Assembly: GCA_023512135.1 (NCBI GenBank)
Contig: JAIMAG010000002.1
Coordinates: forward strand, 62,001 to 126,000
DNA length: 64,000 nt
Direction: 5' to 3'
From: Terriglobia bacterium
GTDB lineage: Bacteria > Acidobacteriota > Terriglobia > Acidiferrales > UBA7541
Part shown: one piece after another, positions 7,309-16,158 of the stretch
Layout: every line of letters starts with the position of its first letter
How positions within the stretch are numbered: position 1 is the stretch's first letter
Notes under the pieces: generated by a model
Database searches by the model: none
The model's input: the letters and a program-made list of their open reading frames with translations, nothing else
What the model was told of the DNA's origin: nothing
Made by a program: the position numbers and the translations under genes

Positions 7309-8457
7309 ATGGATTTTTCACTCACCGACGATCAGCGCCTGATCCGCGACACAGTGCGCAATTTCATGGAAACGGAGCTGCGCCCGCTGGTGCGGGAAAA
7401 CGACCGCGAGGCGCGTTTCCCCGAAGCCCAGGTGCGCAAGCTCGGAGAAATGGGCTTCTGCGGCATGCTGGTGCCGGAGCAGTGGGGCGGCTCCGGAGCC
7501 GATACGGTCAGCTATGCGATCATGCTCGAAGAAGTCGCCCGGGTCTGCGCCGCCACGGCCGTCACGCTCAGCGTGACGAATTCCGTTGTGGCGGTGCCGC
7601 TGTATCGCCACGGCACCGAAGCCCAGCGTCTCAAATATCTGCCCCGGCTGGCCCGCGGCGAAATCCTGGGCGCATTCTGCCTGACGGAACCGGCGGCCGG
7701 CTCCGACGCCGCCGGCATCCAGAGTCGCGCCGAGCGTCGAGGCGACGAATACCTGCTGACGGGCACAAAAACCTGGGTCACCAACGCCGGACATGCCGGG
7801 CTTTATCTCGTGTTCGCCAAAACGGACCCGCAAGCCGGTGCCCGCGGCGTCTCCGCCTTTCTGGTCGAGCCGACCTTCCCCGGGTTTCGCATCAGTCGCT
7901 ACGAAGATAAAATGGGCCTGCGCGCTTCCCACTCGGCAGAGGTCGTGCTGCAGGATTGTCGCGTGCCCGCGGAAAACCGCCTGGGAGAAGAAGGGCAGGG
8001 CTTGAAAATCGCGCTGGAGGCCCTCGATGGCGGACGCGTGGGCATTGCAGCGCAGGCCGTGGGCATTGCCCAGGGAGCGCTGGAAGCGGCGGTTGCCTAC
8101 GCAAAGCAGCGGCGCGCGTTCGGCAGGCCCATTGCCGAATTCCAGGCCATCCAGTGGATGTTGGCCGATATGCAGACGGAAATCGAAGCCGCGCGGGCGC
8201 TGACCTACTACGCTGCCTGGCTGCGGGATTCCGGTGCCGGCAAGCACGGGCCGGCCGCTTCGCGCGCCAAACTGTATGCCGGGGAAATGGTGAATCGTGT
8301 CGTCTACCGGGCCGTGCAGATTCACGGCAGCCAGGGGTATTCACGCGAAAGCGATGTCGAGCGCATGTATCGTGACGCCCGCGTGCTCTCCATCTATGAG
8401 GGCACCAGTGAAATCCAGCGGCTGGTTATCGCCCGCGACCTGCTCGGGTTGAGGTGA
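7309..8457 (+). CDS. Acyl-CoA dehydrogenase (short/medium-chain type)
   Basis: A 382-residue FAD-dependent dehydrogenase that oxidises acyl-CoA to 2-enoyl-CoA and passes electrons to ETF. The family signature GAFCLTEPAAGSDAAG is at 121-136, the second signature around GYSRESDVERMYRDARV is near the C terminus, and the catalytic base is Glu364 in YEGTSEIQR, the position used by short- and medium-chain enzymes. The ATG at 7309 matches the family N terminus (MDFSLTDDQ); longer in-frame starts would lie at or before the promoter. The next gene, trpS, begins a few bases after the stop, probably by chance of packing rather than shared function. Confidence 0.93.
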   Translation: MDFSLTDDQRLIRDTVRNFMETELRPLVRENDREARFPEAQVRKLGEMGFCGMLVPEQWGGSGADTVSYAIMLEEVARVCAATAVTLSVTNSVVAVPLYRHGTEAQRLKYLPRLARGEILGAFCLTEPAAGSDAAGIQSRAERRGDEYLLTGTKTWVTNAGHAGLYLVFAKTDPQAGARGVSAFLVEPTFPGFRISRYEDKMGLRASHSAEVVLQDCRVPAENRLGEEGQGLKIALEALDGGRVGIAAQAVGIAQGALEAAVAYAKQRRAFGRPIAEFQAIQWMLADMQTEIEAARALTYYAAWLRDSGAGKHGPAASRAKLYAGEMVNRVVYRAVQIHGSQGYSRESDVERMYRDARVLSIYEGTSEIQRLVIARDLLGLR

Positions 8458-8465
8458 GCCGCACC

Positions 8466-9680
8466 ATGCCTTCCAAACGCAAACGGGTGCTGAGCGGCAT
8501 GCGGCCCACCGGTCGGCTGCACATCGGCCATTACTTCGGCGCACTCGAGAACTGGCTGAAGTTGCAGGAGCAGTACGACTGTTACTACTTCGTGGCCGAC
8601 TGGCACGCCTTGACCACCGACTATGCCGATACTTCGCTGGTTGCCCAGAATCGCATCGAAATCGCGACCGACTGGCTGGCTGCGGGACTCGACCCGGAAA
8701 AGTGCACGATGTTCGTGCAGTCCTGGGTGCCTGAACACGCCGAACTGCACCTGCTGCTTTCGATGGTGACGCCGCTGGGCTGGCTGGAACGCGTGCCGAC
8801 CTACAAAGAACAGCTCGAACAGATCCAGGACAAAGACCTGCACACCTACGGGTTTCTCGGCTACCCGCTGCTGCAAACCGCCGACATCGTCATCTACGAT
8901 GCCGACTTTGTGCCCGTCGGCGAAGACCAGGTGCCGCACGTGGAGCTGGCGCGCGAAATCGTTCGCCGGTTCAATGCCGCGTACGGACGGGTGCGCTGGC
9001 AGAAGCTCTCCGCCCGGAAGCGGGAAGCGCTGTTCGGTTCGCTGCGGGATTCCTCGAGCGCGCCCCGCAGCCCCGAGGAGCTGCACGCCTGGCTGCGCAG
9101 CCTGTCGCTCGAAGAACGGCTCTCCCGCCTGGCCAACGCGAATGTCTCCGTGCAGCCTGTTCTGGTGGAACCGGATGTCCTGCTCACGGAAGTGCCGCGG
9201 CTGCCGGGGACCGACGGGCGCAAGATGTCGAAAAGCTACAACAATGTGATCTGGCTGAGCGAGCCGGACAGCTCCATCCGCGAAAAAGTTCGCGGGATGA
9301 TGACCGACCCGCAGCGCGTCCGCCGCAGCGACCCGGGACGTCCCGAGGTCTGTCCGGTGTTCGCCTGGCACAAACTGTTCTCCTCACCCGAAACGATTGC
9401 CTGGGCGGACCGCGAATGCCGCGTTGCCGGCATCGGCTGCGTGGACTGCAAAAATACCATGGTCGAAGGCTTGATCCGCTGGATTGCCCCGATCCGTGAG
9501 CGACGACAGCAGTACGAAGCGCAGCCGGAACGAGTCCTCGAGATTCTGGAAGAAGGTTCCCGAAAAGCGCGAAAGGTGGCGCGGAAAACCATGCGGCGCG
9601 TCCGGGAAGCTGTGTTCGGCACCGAAGCCAAGAAAGTCGCGATTGCTCCGCGGTCCGGCGCCGCCACGCCTTCGGGATGA
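8466..9680 (+). CDS. trpS: Tryptophan--tRNA ligase with an inserted block
   Basis: Class I aminoacyl-tRNA synthetase charging tRNA-Trp. HIGH is at residues 19-22 (RLHIGHYFGAL) and KMSKS at 253-257 (GRKMSKSYNN). At 404 residues it is clearly longer than the roughly 330-350 usual for bacterial TrpRS. Most of the excess is a charged helical block at about 175-230 (RVRWQKLS to ANVSVQ), inserted between the FNAAYG segment and the VEPDVLLTEVPRLPG segment that normally follow each other closely; a short basic tail adds the rest. ATG at 8466 has GAGG upstream; a GTG at 8454 overlapping the previous stop is the alternative. Next to scpA-scpB-rluB, an order seen in Acidobacteriota. Confidence 0.94.
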   Translation: MPSKRKRVLSGMRPTGRLHIGHYFGALENWLKLQEQYDCYYFVADWHALTTDYADTSLVAQNRIEIATDWLAAGLDPEKCTMFVQSWVPEHAELHLLLSMVTPLGWLERVPTYKEQLEQIQDKDLHTYGFLGYPLLQTADIVIYDADFVPVGEDQVPHVELAREIVRRFNAAYGRVRWQKLSARKREALFGSLRDSSSAPRSPEELHAWLRSLSLEERLSRLANANVSVQPVLVEPDVLLTEVPRLPGTDGRKMSKSYNNVIWLSEPDSSIREKVRGMMTDPQRVRRSDPGRPEVCPVFAWHKLFSSPETIAWADRECRVAGIGCVDCKNTMVEGLIRWIAPIRERRQQYEAQPERVLEILEEGSRKARKVARKTMRRVREAVFGTEAKKVAIAPRSGAATPSG

Positions 9681-9755
9681 TGCATTGGGGTCCCGTCTCG
9701 TTCCGCCGCCCGCGCCGGAGTGACCTCTGAAGCGATTGGCGTTACACACGGGAGG

Positions 9756-9785
9756 CTGACGGCAGACAGCAGTTCGCAGTACACT
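9756..9785 (+). promoter_or_regulatory. Possible promoter of scpA
   Basis: CTGACG (9756-9761) and TACACT (9780-9785) are 18 bases apart, in the 134-base gap between trpS and scpA. The match at -35 is partial, so this is tentative. Confidence 0.35.
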
Positions 9786-9814
9786 AACGGGCGGAAACGG
9801 GACTCCCGAAGACA

Positions 9815-10597
9815 ATGGCTGAACCGCAACCGTACAAAGTCCAACTGGAGATTTACGAAGGGCCGCTGGACCTGCTGCTCGATCTGATCCGCAAGCAGGA
9901 GATGGATATCCACAACATTCCCATCTCGAAAATCACCAGCCAGTATCTGGAGTACCTGCACAGGCTCGAACAGCTCGACATCGACGTTTCGGCCGAATTC
10001 ATCTACATGGCGGCCACCCTGATCTACATCAAGTCGAAAATGCTGCTGCCGGCCGACCCGCTCGCGCCACCCGAAGAACAGGAAGATCCGCGGCAGGAGC
10101 TGGTGCATCGTCTGCTCGAACACGAAAAATTCAAGACTGCGGCACAGATGCTGCGCGAGCGCCAGCAGCTGGAAGCGCACGTGTGGTCGAAACCCGATCG
10201 CACCCTGTACGAGGGCGACGCCGCCGAAGGGGAGCTGGTGGTCTCGCTGGTTGACCTGGTCAAAGTCTTTCAACAGGTGCTGGAACGGCGTCGCCAGGTG
10301 GCCCGCATCGAACTGGAGCACGAACCGTTCACGGTCGCCCAGATGATGGCGCAACTGCGCGCGCGGCTTCTGGCGGCCGACGACGCATTGCCGCTCGAAG
10401 AATTTTTCGAAAGCTGCCCTTCGCGTCAGGCCATGATCGTCGCCTTTCTGGCTGTTCTGGAGATGGTGCGGCTGCAGGCGGTGCTGGTGGTGCAGGAAGC
10501 ACTGTTCGGCAGGATTCTGCTGCGGAAGCACAAGATGTTCGATACTGTATTTGCGGCGGAGGACGCCTGGGCCCAAGTGGATCAGCAATACCAGTGA
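9815..10597 (+). CDS. scpA: Segregation and condensation protein A
   Basis: Kleisin subunit of the SMC-ScpA-ScpB condensin that compacts and segregates the chromosome. The 260-residue product has the diagnostic N terminus (YEGPLDLLLDLIRKQEMDIHNIPI, about 14-37) followed by ITSQYLEYL and AATLIYIKSKMLLP. The C-terminal winged-helix region (about 180-250) includes FLAVLEMVRLQAV and the terminal strands that contact SMC heads. Length and domain order are normal. The stop overlaps a possible GTG start of scpB, consistent with coupled translation of the two partners. Confidence 0.95.
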   Translation: MAEPQPYKVQLEIYEGPLDLLLDLIRKQEMDIHNIPISKITSQYLEYLHRLEQLDIDVSAEFIYMAATLIYIKSKMLLPADPLAPPEEQEDPRQELVHRLLEHEKFKTAAQMLRERQQLEAHVWSKPDRTLYEGDAAEGELVVSLVDLVKVFQQVLERRRQVARIELEHEPFTVAQMMAQLRARLLAADDALPLEEFFESCPSRQAMIVAFLAVLEMVRLQAVLVVQEALFGRILLRKHKMFDTVFAAEDAWAQVDQQYQ

Positions 10598-10599
10598 CC

Positions 10600-11271
10600 A
10601 TGGAACGCACTGAACTGAAAGCGGCCATCGAAGCCATCATCTACGCGGCCGACGAGCCGGCGACACTGGAATCCATCGCGCAGGCCTGTCAGGTCGAAAA
10701 GGCCGAGGCGCGCGCCGTGATCGAAGAACTGATCGCGGCGACAGCCGCAGAAGACCGCGGTGTGGAAATTCGCAAAGTGGCCGGCGGTTATCGCCTCTAC
10801 ACGAAGCCGCAGCACCACGAGGTCGTGCGCCGCTTCATCAAGAGCCTTCAGCCGCCGGTGCGGCTCACGATGCCCGCGCTCGAAACCCTGGCCGTGATTG
10901 CGTACAAACAGCCGATCACGCTGCCCGAGATCAACGAAATCCGCGGAGTGAACTGCGCCGGGGTGGTCCAGACGCTGCTGGAAAAACGGCTGATCACCAC
11001 GGCTGGACGCAAGCCAGTGCTTGGACGGCCGATCCTGTACCGTACTTCCCGGGAATTCTTGATTCGCTTCGGGCTGTCCGACCTGGACGACCTGCCCAGC
11101 CTGAAGGAGTTCGAGCAACTGGCCCGCGAAGCGCTGGGCACCGAAGAGGGCGTGGCACCGGTAGAACCAGTGTCCGACGAACCTGCGCAGCCGGTGGCAC
11201 TCGGCGCCGAATCCCGCGAAGGTGTCTCCGCCGGCGCGGCCGCAGAGCAGAACTCCGAAACAACTTCCTGA
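10600..11271 (+). CDS. scpB: Segregation and condensation protein B
   Basis: Partner of ScpA in the SMC complex, made of two winged-helix domains. The product (223 residues from ATG 10600; 225 from GTG 10594) shows the conserved starts AAIEAIIYAADEPATLE and, in the middle, LSMPALETLAVIAYKQPIT-like sequence (here TMPALETLAVIAYKQPIT), followed by EINEIRGVN and the LLEKRLITTAGRK wing. The last 50 residues are Ala/Glu/Pro-rich and poorly conserved, as in many ScpB proteins. No strong ribosome-binding site separates the two start candidates. Confidence 0.94.
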   Translation: MERTELKAAIEAIIYAADEPATLESIAQACQVEKAEARAVIEELIAATAAEDRGVEIRKVAGGYRLYTKPQHHEVVRRFIKSLQPPVRLTMPALETLAVIAYKQPITLPEINEIRGVNCAGVVQTLLEKRLITTAGRKPVLGRPILYRTSREFLIRFGLSDLDDLPSLKEFEQLAREALGTEEGVAPVEPVSDEPAQPVALGAESREGVSAGAAAEQNSETTS

Positions 11272-11307
11272 GGTGAAACCGGGCCGCCGGGCAACCGCCT
11301 GATCCCC

Positions 11308-12081
11308 ATGCAGGAACGTCTGCAAAAAATCATTGCGCGTGCCGGCATCGCCTCCCGTCGCCAGGCCGAACAACTGATCCTCGCTGGCCAGGTAACGGTG
11401 AATGGCCGCGTGGTGAACGAACTGGGCGCCAAAGCGGATCCCGAACGGGACCACATCCGGGTGGGGGGCCGACTGCTCCGACCGCAGACCCGGCGTCTGT
11501 ACCTGGTGCTGCACAAGCCGGCCGGTTGTGTGACGACCCTGCATGACCCACAGGGCCGTCGCACCATCGCCGACCTGCTGCGCGGAGTCGCCGGGCGCGT
11601 CTTTCCGATCGGAAGATTGGAATATCACGCCTCCGGACTGCTCCTTCTGACCAACGACGGAGAGCTGGCCAATCGCGTCTTGAAAGCTTCTCACCGGCTC
11701 CCGCAGACCTACTGGCTGAAGGTGAAGGGCGCGCTGAGTGCCGATGAGCTCGCGCAGATTGCCCGACGCGGCGGTGTGCAGCTTCGTCTGCTCCGTCGCC
11801 GTCAGGGTGACCGCAGTGCGCGCGGGGCCAATCCGTGGTATGAAGTTTCCATGACTGAGCCGCGGCGCGACACCCTGCGCCGCCTGCTCGCCCGCCTCGG
11901 GCACCCCGTCGAAAAGGTGAAGCGCACGAAACTGGATGGAATTGCGCTTGCGTCTTTGCCGCCGGGCCGGTATCGTTCGCTTTCCCGGCAGGAGCTCGAG
12001 GCGCTCGAGCGCGCCTGCGCGCCGCACCCGGAGCCGCCGCAAAGGCACGACCTGTCGCCGCAGAGGACACAGAACGGATGA
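11308..12081 (+). CDS. rluB: Ribosomal large-subunit pseudouridine synthase, RluB/RsuA family, with Glu at the catalytic Asp position
   Basis: S4 RNA-binding domain at 1-60 (RLQKIIARAGIASRRQAEQLI, then VTVNGRVV) followed by the RsuA/RluB catalytic domain. The family's YLVLHKPAG, TND and KVKRTKLDGI motifs are all present. The GRLD motif, whose Asp is the nucleophile in known pseudouridine synthases, reads GRLEYHASG here: residue 105 is Glu, encoded by GAA at 11620-11622. Otherwise the enzyme looks intact (257 residues). Its expected job is isomerising a uridine in 23S rRNA helix 89; whether Glu supports this is unknown. Starts 36 bases after scpB and overlaps hisC by ATGA. Confidence 0.88.
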   Translation: MQERLQKIIARAGIASRRQAEQLILAGQVTVNGRVVNELGAKADPERDHIRVGGRLLRPQTRRLYLVLHKPAGCVTTLHDPQGRRTIADLLRGVAGRVFPIGRLEYHASGLLLLTNDGELANRVLKASHRLPQTYWLKVKGALSADELAQIARRGGVQLRLLRRRQGDRSARGANPWYEVSMTEPRRDTLRRLLARLGHPVEKVKRTKLDGIALASLPPGRYRSLSRQELEALERACAPHPEPPQRHDLSPQRTQNG

Positions 12082-13208
12082 ACCGTTCCATCGTCGAACT
12101 TGTTCCTCCGCGTATCCGCCAGATCGAACCCTATCAGCCGGGGCTTCCCGTGGAAGAAGTAGAACGCCGGCTGAATCTTCGCGCCATCAAACTGGCTTCC
12201 AATGAAAATCCCCTGGGCCCTTCGCCGAAGGCGGTGGAAGCGGCCCGTGCGGCACTGGCCGAAGCCAACCGCTATCCCGACGGGGGAGGCTACTATCTGC
12301 GGCAGGAGTTGGCTGCGCGGCTGGGCGTGTCCATGGACAACGTCATTCTGGGTGCCGGTTCGACCGATTTAATTGACATCGTTGCCCGCACCCTGCTCAG
12401 TCCTGCAGATGCTGCCGTCACCTCCGCCGGTTCCTTTCCCATGTATTCCATTGCCGTGCGCAGCATCGGTGCGCAGCTGATCACCCGTCCGTTGCGCGAC
12501 TACACCTTCGATTTACCGGCTCTGCTCGAAGCGGTCACAGCCAGCACCAAGCTGGTTTTTTTGGCGAATCCGAACAATCCCACCGGAACTCTGTTCACGG
12601 CCGCTGCGCTGGAACACTTTCTGCAGGAGCTCGAAAAACTCTCTCCGGCCGTAGTCGTGCTTGACGAAGCCTATTTTGAGTACGTGCAGGTGCCAGACTA
12701 CTCTCGCTCGCTCGAGCTGGTGCGCAGCGGCGCCAACCTGCTCGTGCTGCGCACATTTTCCAAAGTGCACGGACTGGCTGGCCTGCGCATCGGCTACGGC
12801 ATCGGTCCGGCGCCGCTGCTCGCGGAGATGAACAAGGTTCGTTCGCCCTTCAACACTTCCAATGTGGCTCAGGCCGCCGCCCGGGCCGCGCTCAACGATG
12901 CAGAGCATCTGCGCCGCTCGGTCGAAATCAATCGCCAGGGGTTACAGCAGTTGGAAGAGGGATTTCGTCAGCTGGGCCTGCGCCCGGTACCCTCAGTGGC
13001 CAATTTCGTCCTGGTCGAACTGGGTCGCGCGGCCGCACCGGTGGCCGACGCGCTGCTGCGCGAAGGCGTGATCGTTCGCCCCATGGGCTGGATGGGATTC
13101 CCGCAGGCCATTCGCGTCAGTGTAGGCACTGCGGAAGAAAATCGGAAAATGCTCGCCGCGCTGGACCGCGTGCTCAGCCGCGACGGCGAAACCGGGAGGA
13201 ACGCATGA
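12078..13208 (+). CDS. hisC: Histidinol-phosphate aminotransferase
   Basis: PLP-dependent class I/II aminotransferase converting imidazole-acetol phosphate to L-histidinol phosphate, 376 residues. Family motifs are clear: KLASNENPLGPSP (38-50), NPNNPTG (164-170), the PLP ring Asp in VLDEAYFEY (Asp196) and the Schiff-base Lys229 in TFSKVHGLAGLRIGY. It could also act on other aromatic or acidic substrates, as HisC homologues do. The start overlaps the rluB stop by ATGA and the stop overlaps the next gene the same way. No other his genes are in the window, so hisC sits outside any his operon here. Confidence 0.92.
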   Translation: MNRSIVELVPPRIRQIEPYQPGLPVEEVERRLNLRAIKLASNENPLGPSPKAVEAARAALAEANRYPDGGGYYLRQELAARLGVSMDNVILGAGSTDLIDIVARTLLSPADAAVTSAGSFPMYSIAVRSIGAQLITRPLRDYTFDLPALLEAVTASTKLVFLANPNNPTGTLFTAAALEHFLQELEKLSPAVVVLDEAYFEYVQVPDYSRSLELVRSGANLLVLRTFSKVHGLAGLRIGYGIGPAPLLAEMNKVRSPFNTSNVAQAAARAALNDAEHLRRSVEINRQGLQQLEEGFRQLGLRPVPSVANFVLVELGRAAAPVADALLREGVIVRPMGWMGFPQAIRVSVGTAEENRKMLAALDRVLSRDGETGRNA

Positions 13209-13666
13209 GTTATCGCCGCGATATTCCGCCGACACCGACCACCTCGGTGCGGGGACAGGAAGATGCCGTCACGGAGCTGCTCCGTCAGGCGCGCGTCATT
13301 GCTGTGGTGGGGCTTTCCAGTCGTCGCTTCCGTCCCAGCTACGGTGTGGCGCAGTACCTGCAGGCCGCCGGATACCGCATCGTTCCGGTCAACCCGAATG
13401 AAACCGAAGTGCTCGGCGAACGCGCCTACGCGCGGCTGGAAGAAATTCCGTTCCCGGTGGACATCGTGGATATCTTTCGCCGCTCCGAATTCGTGCCGGA
13501 GATTGTGGCCAGCGCCATCCGCATCGGCGCCCGCGCCGTCTGGATGCAGGAAGGCATTCTGCATCCGGAAGCAGCGGAAATCGCCCGGCGGGCCGGCCTG
13601 CGCGTGGTCATGAACGCCTGTATCCTGAAGGAGCATGTCCGGCGCTTCCGGCTCGCCGCCGACTGA
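13205..13666 (+). CDS. CoA-binding domain protein (YccU type)
   Basis: A 153-residue protein made of one CoA-binding Rossmann domain. It shows IAVVGLSSRRFRPSYGVAQYLQAAGYRIVPVNP (split here as IAVVGLSSRR and VAQYLQAAGYRIVPVNPN), DIVDIFRRSEFVPEI, and the terminal WMQEGI and VMNACILKEHVR segments typical of the YccU/YneT family. Relatives bind CoA but lack the catalytic part of succinyl-CoA synthetase; no reaction is established. ATGA overlap with hisC. The stop is only five bases from the convergent propeller gene. Confidence 0.85.
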   Translation: MSYRRDIPPTPTTSVRGQEDAVTELLRQARVIAVVGLSSRRFRPSYGVAQYLQAAGYRIVPVNPNETEVLGERAYARLEEIPFPVDIVDIFRRSEFVPEIVASAIRIGARAVWMQEGILHPEAAEIARRAGLRVVMNACILKEHVRRFRLAAD

Positions 13667-13671
13667 ACCGG

Positions 13672-14778
13672 TCACTGCAGCGCATAGACCAGCAGGTGCT
13701 GGCTGCCCGGCTGCAGCACGGCCAGCCAGCGGCCGTCCGGAGAGAGTTCCGCGTCGCGGAAGCTCAGTCCGTGCAGCACGGGTTCCACCTCACCGCCCGG
13801 CAACCGCACCCAGTGCAGGCTCCCGGAACGATTTTCCACGGCACGGTGCAGCAGCAGGCGCGACTCATCCGGTGCCCACTGGTAGCGGCCGTAGGCCATC
13901 CGCAGGCGAGTCGTTTCCATCGGCCCGTCCAGCCGGCGGATTTCCAGGGTATCCGCATCGCGGAAATACGCCACCTTTTCTCCGCTGGGGGACACGGTCA
14001 AGTGCCCGAAAAATCCTTCGAGTTCGGCAAGCACCTGACGCGTTTGCCGCTCCAGGTCCAGTCGCACCAGCCGGGGCCGCTCGCGCAATTCCACATCCCG
14101 TTCAATGGCCACGGCCAAATTCTGGCGCGCAATCCAAGCAACCGCAGCAAAGGTGCTCTGAGAGAATAGCTGCCGACCGCGCCCGGCCACCGGCCGCACC
14201 GTGTGCAGCGAAAAAAGCAGTCGCGGGGAAACCACCTCCGTCAGATAGCCTACGGTGACGCCGTCGCCGAGCCAGGCGGCACCGAGGGCCTGCGGAATTA
14301 CACTGTCGCCGCCTTGTATTTTGATCTCCCTGCCGTTTTCATCCAGCAGCAGGGTCATCCACTCTTCTCGCGTGTTGCCGCGTTCGTCCACCATCTGCCG
14401 CGTGTCGAGCTCGGCGGTCAGCCGGTGTCCGTCGGGCGACCAGCGCAGACCTCGCACGGTGTAGCTGAACGGGATTCGGGTGCTGACGATCTTTTCGCCG
14501 TTGACGATGCGCCGGCGCTTGCCCTCGGCGAGCGAAAGCAGCCAGATATCGTCCCGTTGCATTTCCAGCCGCTGCTGGCGGACCACGCGGCGCACGGCGA
14601 AGGCCAGCCGCACGCTGTCCGGTGCCCAGCTCAGGGCCACGCATTCCTCTTCGATGCGCTGTGTCGGCGTATTGGCGTCGGTGCGCTGGGCCGGGCTGTG
14701 CTGGCCGGACAGACCAAGCAGCAGGGCAAGCAGCAGCCCGGCGAAGCCTGTGCGCCGGCAATGCTCTCGATTCTGCAT
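13672..14778 (-). CDS. Secreted WD40-like (PD40/TolB-type) beta-propeller protein
   Basis: The 368-residue product begins with a signal peptide (basic N terminus, then GLLLALLLGLSG and a likely cleavage near AQRT). It contains several WD40-like repeats of the PD40 type: ALSWAPDSVRLAFAV, GLRWSPDGHRLTAEL, LTVSPSGEKVAYF, YQWAPDESRLLLH and AELSPDGRWLAVL. This predicts a periplasmic six-bladed propeller like the C-terminal part of TolB. No enzymatic residues are evident, so it is probably a binding or scaffold protein. It follows rarA by 30 bases in the same direction and may be the last gene of that run. Confidence 0.75.
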   Translation of the reverse strand: MQNREHCRRTGFAGLLLALLLGLSGQHSPAQRTDANTPTQRIEEECVALSWAPDSVRLAFAVRRVVRQQRLEMQRDDIWLLSLAEGKRRRIVNGEKIVSTRIPFSYTVRGLRWSPDGHRLTAELDTRQMVDERGNTREEWMTLLLDENGREIKIQGGDSVIPQALGAAWLGDGVTVGYLTEVVSPRLLFSLHTVRPVAGRGRQLFSQSTFAAVAWIARQNLAVAIERDVELRERPRLVRLDLERQTRQVLAELEGFFGHLTVSPSGEKVAYFRDADTLEIRRLDGPMETTRLRMAYGRYQWAPDESRLLLHRAVENRSGSLHWVRLPGGEVEPVLHGLSFRDAELSPDGRWLAVLQPGSQHLLVYALQ

Positions 14779-14808
14779 CGCTTTCCCTGGACGCGGCAGC
14801 GGCGGGGT

Positions 14809-16158
14809 TTATCCCGAGTCCGGTTTGAACTGCCGGCTGCGAATTCGACGAATCTCCTCCAGACGCTGGCGCAGTCGCGCCTCGAAACCCTGGTCGGTCG
14901 GCCGGTAATACTGTCGCCCGCGCAGCGATTCGGGCAGACAGGGCATGTCGGTGATCTTTTCCTCCGTGTCGTGCGCGTACTGATAGCCCCGTCCGTAGCC
15001 GAGCTGCTGCATGAGACGCGTGACCGGATTGCGCAGATGCAGCGGCACGGGCTCGGCAATCGTCTGCTGGAGGTCCCGTTGCACCTGCTGATAGCCGGTG
15101 TACAGCGCATTCGATTTCGGCGCCAGCGCCAGGTACACGGCAGCTTCCGCCAGCGCCAGGTTCCCCTCGGGCATCCCCACGAAATCGGCTGCCTGCATGG
15201 CTGCGACCGCAATCGGCAGCGCCTGCGGGTCGGCCAGGCCAACGTCTTCGCTGGCGATGCGCACCAGACGCCGCGCAATGTAGCGAAGGTCTTCACCGGA
15301 TTCCAGCATGCGTGCCAGCCAGTAGAGCGCGGCGTCGGGGTCGGAGTTGCGCACGGATTTGTGCAGTGCGGAGATCAAATTGTAGTGTTCTTCGCCGGCC
15401 TTGTCGTAGGGCAGCAGCCGGCGCTGGAGCACCTCTTCGAGCACCGCCAAGGTGAGCACGTGTCGGCCGGTCGAATCCGGCGTCGTTCCCATCACCATCG
15501 CTTCGAGCGTGTTCAGGGCGGCGCGCGCGTCGCCGTTGGCCACCCGGGCAATCCGCTCGAGCACCGCCGGATCGACTTCGATGGCCATGCCGCCCAGTCC
15601 ACGGTCGGGGTCGGCGAGCGCCCGCTGCAACAGCAGCACGATCTGTTCGGGTTCGAGCGGTTTCAGCACATAGACGCGGGTGCGCGAAAGCAGTGGCCCA
15701 ATCACCTCAAACGAGGGGTTCTCGGTGGTCGCGCCAATCAGGATGATGCTGCCGCGTTCGACGTGGGGCAGAAAGGCGTCCTGCTGTGCTTTGTTGAAGC
15801 GGTGGACTTCGTCCACAAACAGGATCGTGCGTCGACCGCGCTGCCGCAACCGCTCCGCATCGGCCATCACCTGTTTGATTTCCCGGATTCCACTGAGCAC
15901 TGCGCTGAACGGAATGAACTCGCTGCGGGTGAGACGCGCGATGATCTGGGCCAGGGTCGTTTTGCCACAGCCGGGCGGCCCCCAGAGAATCATCGAGCCG
16001 ATGCGATCCTGTTCGATTTGCGTGCGCAGGGGTTTGCCCGGGGCGAGCAGATGCTCCTGGCCCAGCACCTCGTCCAGCGTCCGCGGACGCATCCGCTCGG
16101 CCAGCGGCTGGGTGCCTCGCGCTGCGAGGGACGGCTCAGCGTTGCGGAACAGACTCAT
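14809..16158 (-). CDS. rarA: Replication-associated recombination protein RarA (MgsA) AAA ATPase
   Basis: A 449-residue AAA+ ATPase related to clamp-loader subunits that acts at stalled replication forks. Walker A is GPPGCGKTT (60-68), Walker B is [10 protein letters not shown] (112-121), sensor 1 lies in [11 protein letters not shown], and the C-terminal MgsA tetramerisation region includes [23 protein letters not shown] and EDVGLADP. Length matches bacterial RarA. It overlaps the SpoU methyltransferase by four bases, suggesting coupled translation. Confidence 0.95.
   Translation of the reverse strand: MSLFRNAEPSLAARGTQPLAERMRPRTLDEVLGQEHLLAPGKPLRTQIEQDRIGSMILWGPPGCGKTTLAQIIARLTRSEFIPFSAVLSGIREIKQVMADAERLRQRGRRTILFVDEVHRFNKAQQDAFLPHVERGSIILIGATTENPSFEVIGPLLSRTRVYVLKPLEPEQIVLLLQRALADPDRGLGGMAIEVDPAVLERIARVANGDARAALNTLEAMVMGTTPDSTGRHVLTLAVLEEVLQRRLLPYDKAGEEHYNLISALHKSVRNSDPDAALYWLARMLESGEDLRYIARRLVRIASEDVGLADPQALPIAVAAMQAADFVGMPEGNLALAEAAVYLALAPKSNALYTGYQQVQRDLQQTIAEPVPLHLRNPVTRLMQQLGYGRGYQYAHDTEEKITDMPCLPESLRGRQYYRPTDQGFEARLRQRLEEIRRIRSRQFKPDSG

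Noticed and set aside
8985-9160. Intein, intron or frameshift in trpS
   Set aside because: The frame is continuous, there are no splice-type motifs, and an insert of about 56 residues is too short for an intein. A simple in-frame insertion explains it.
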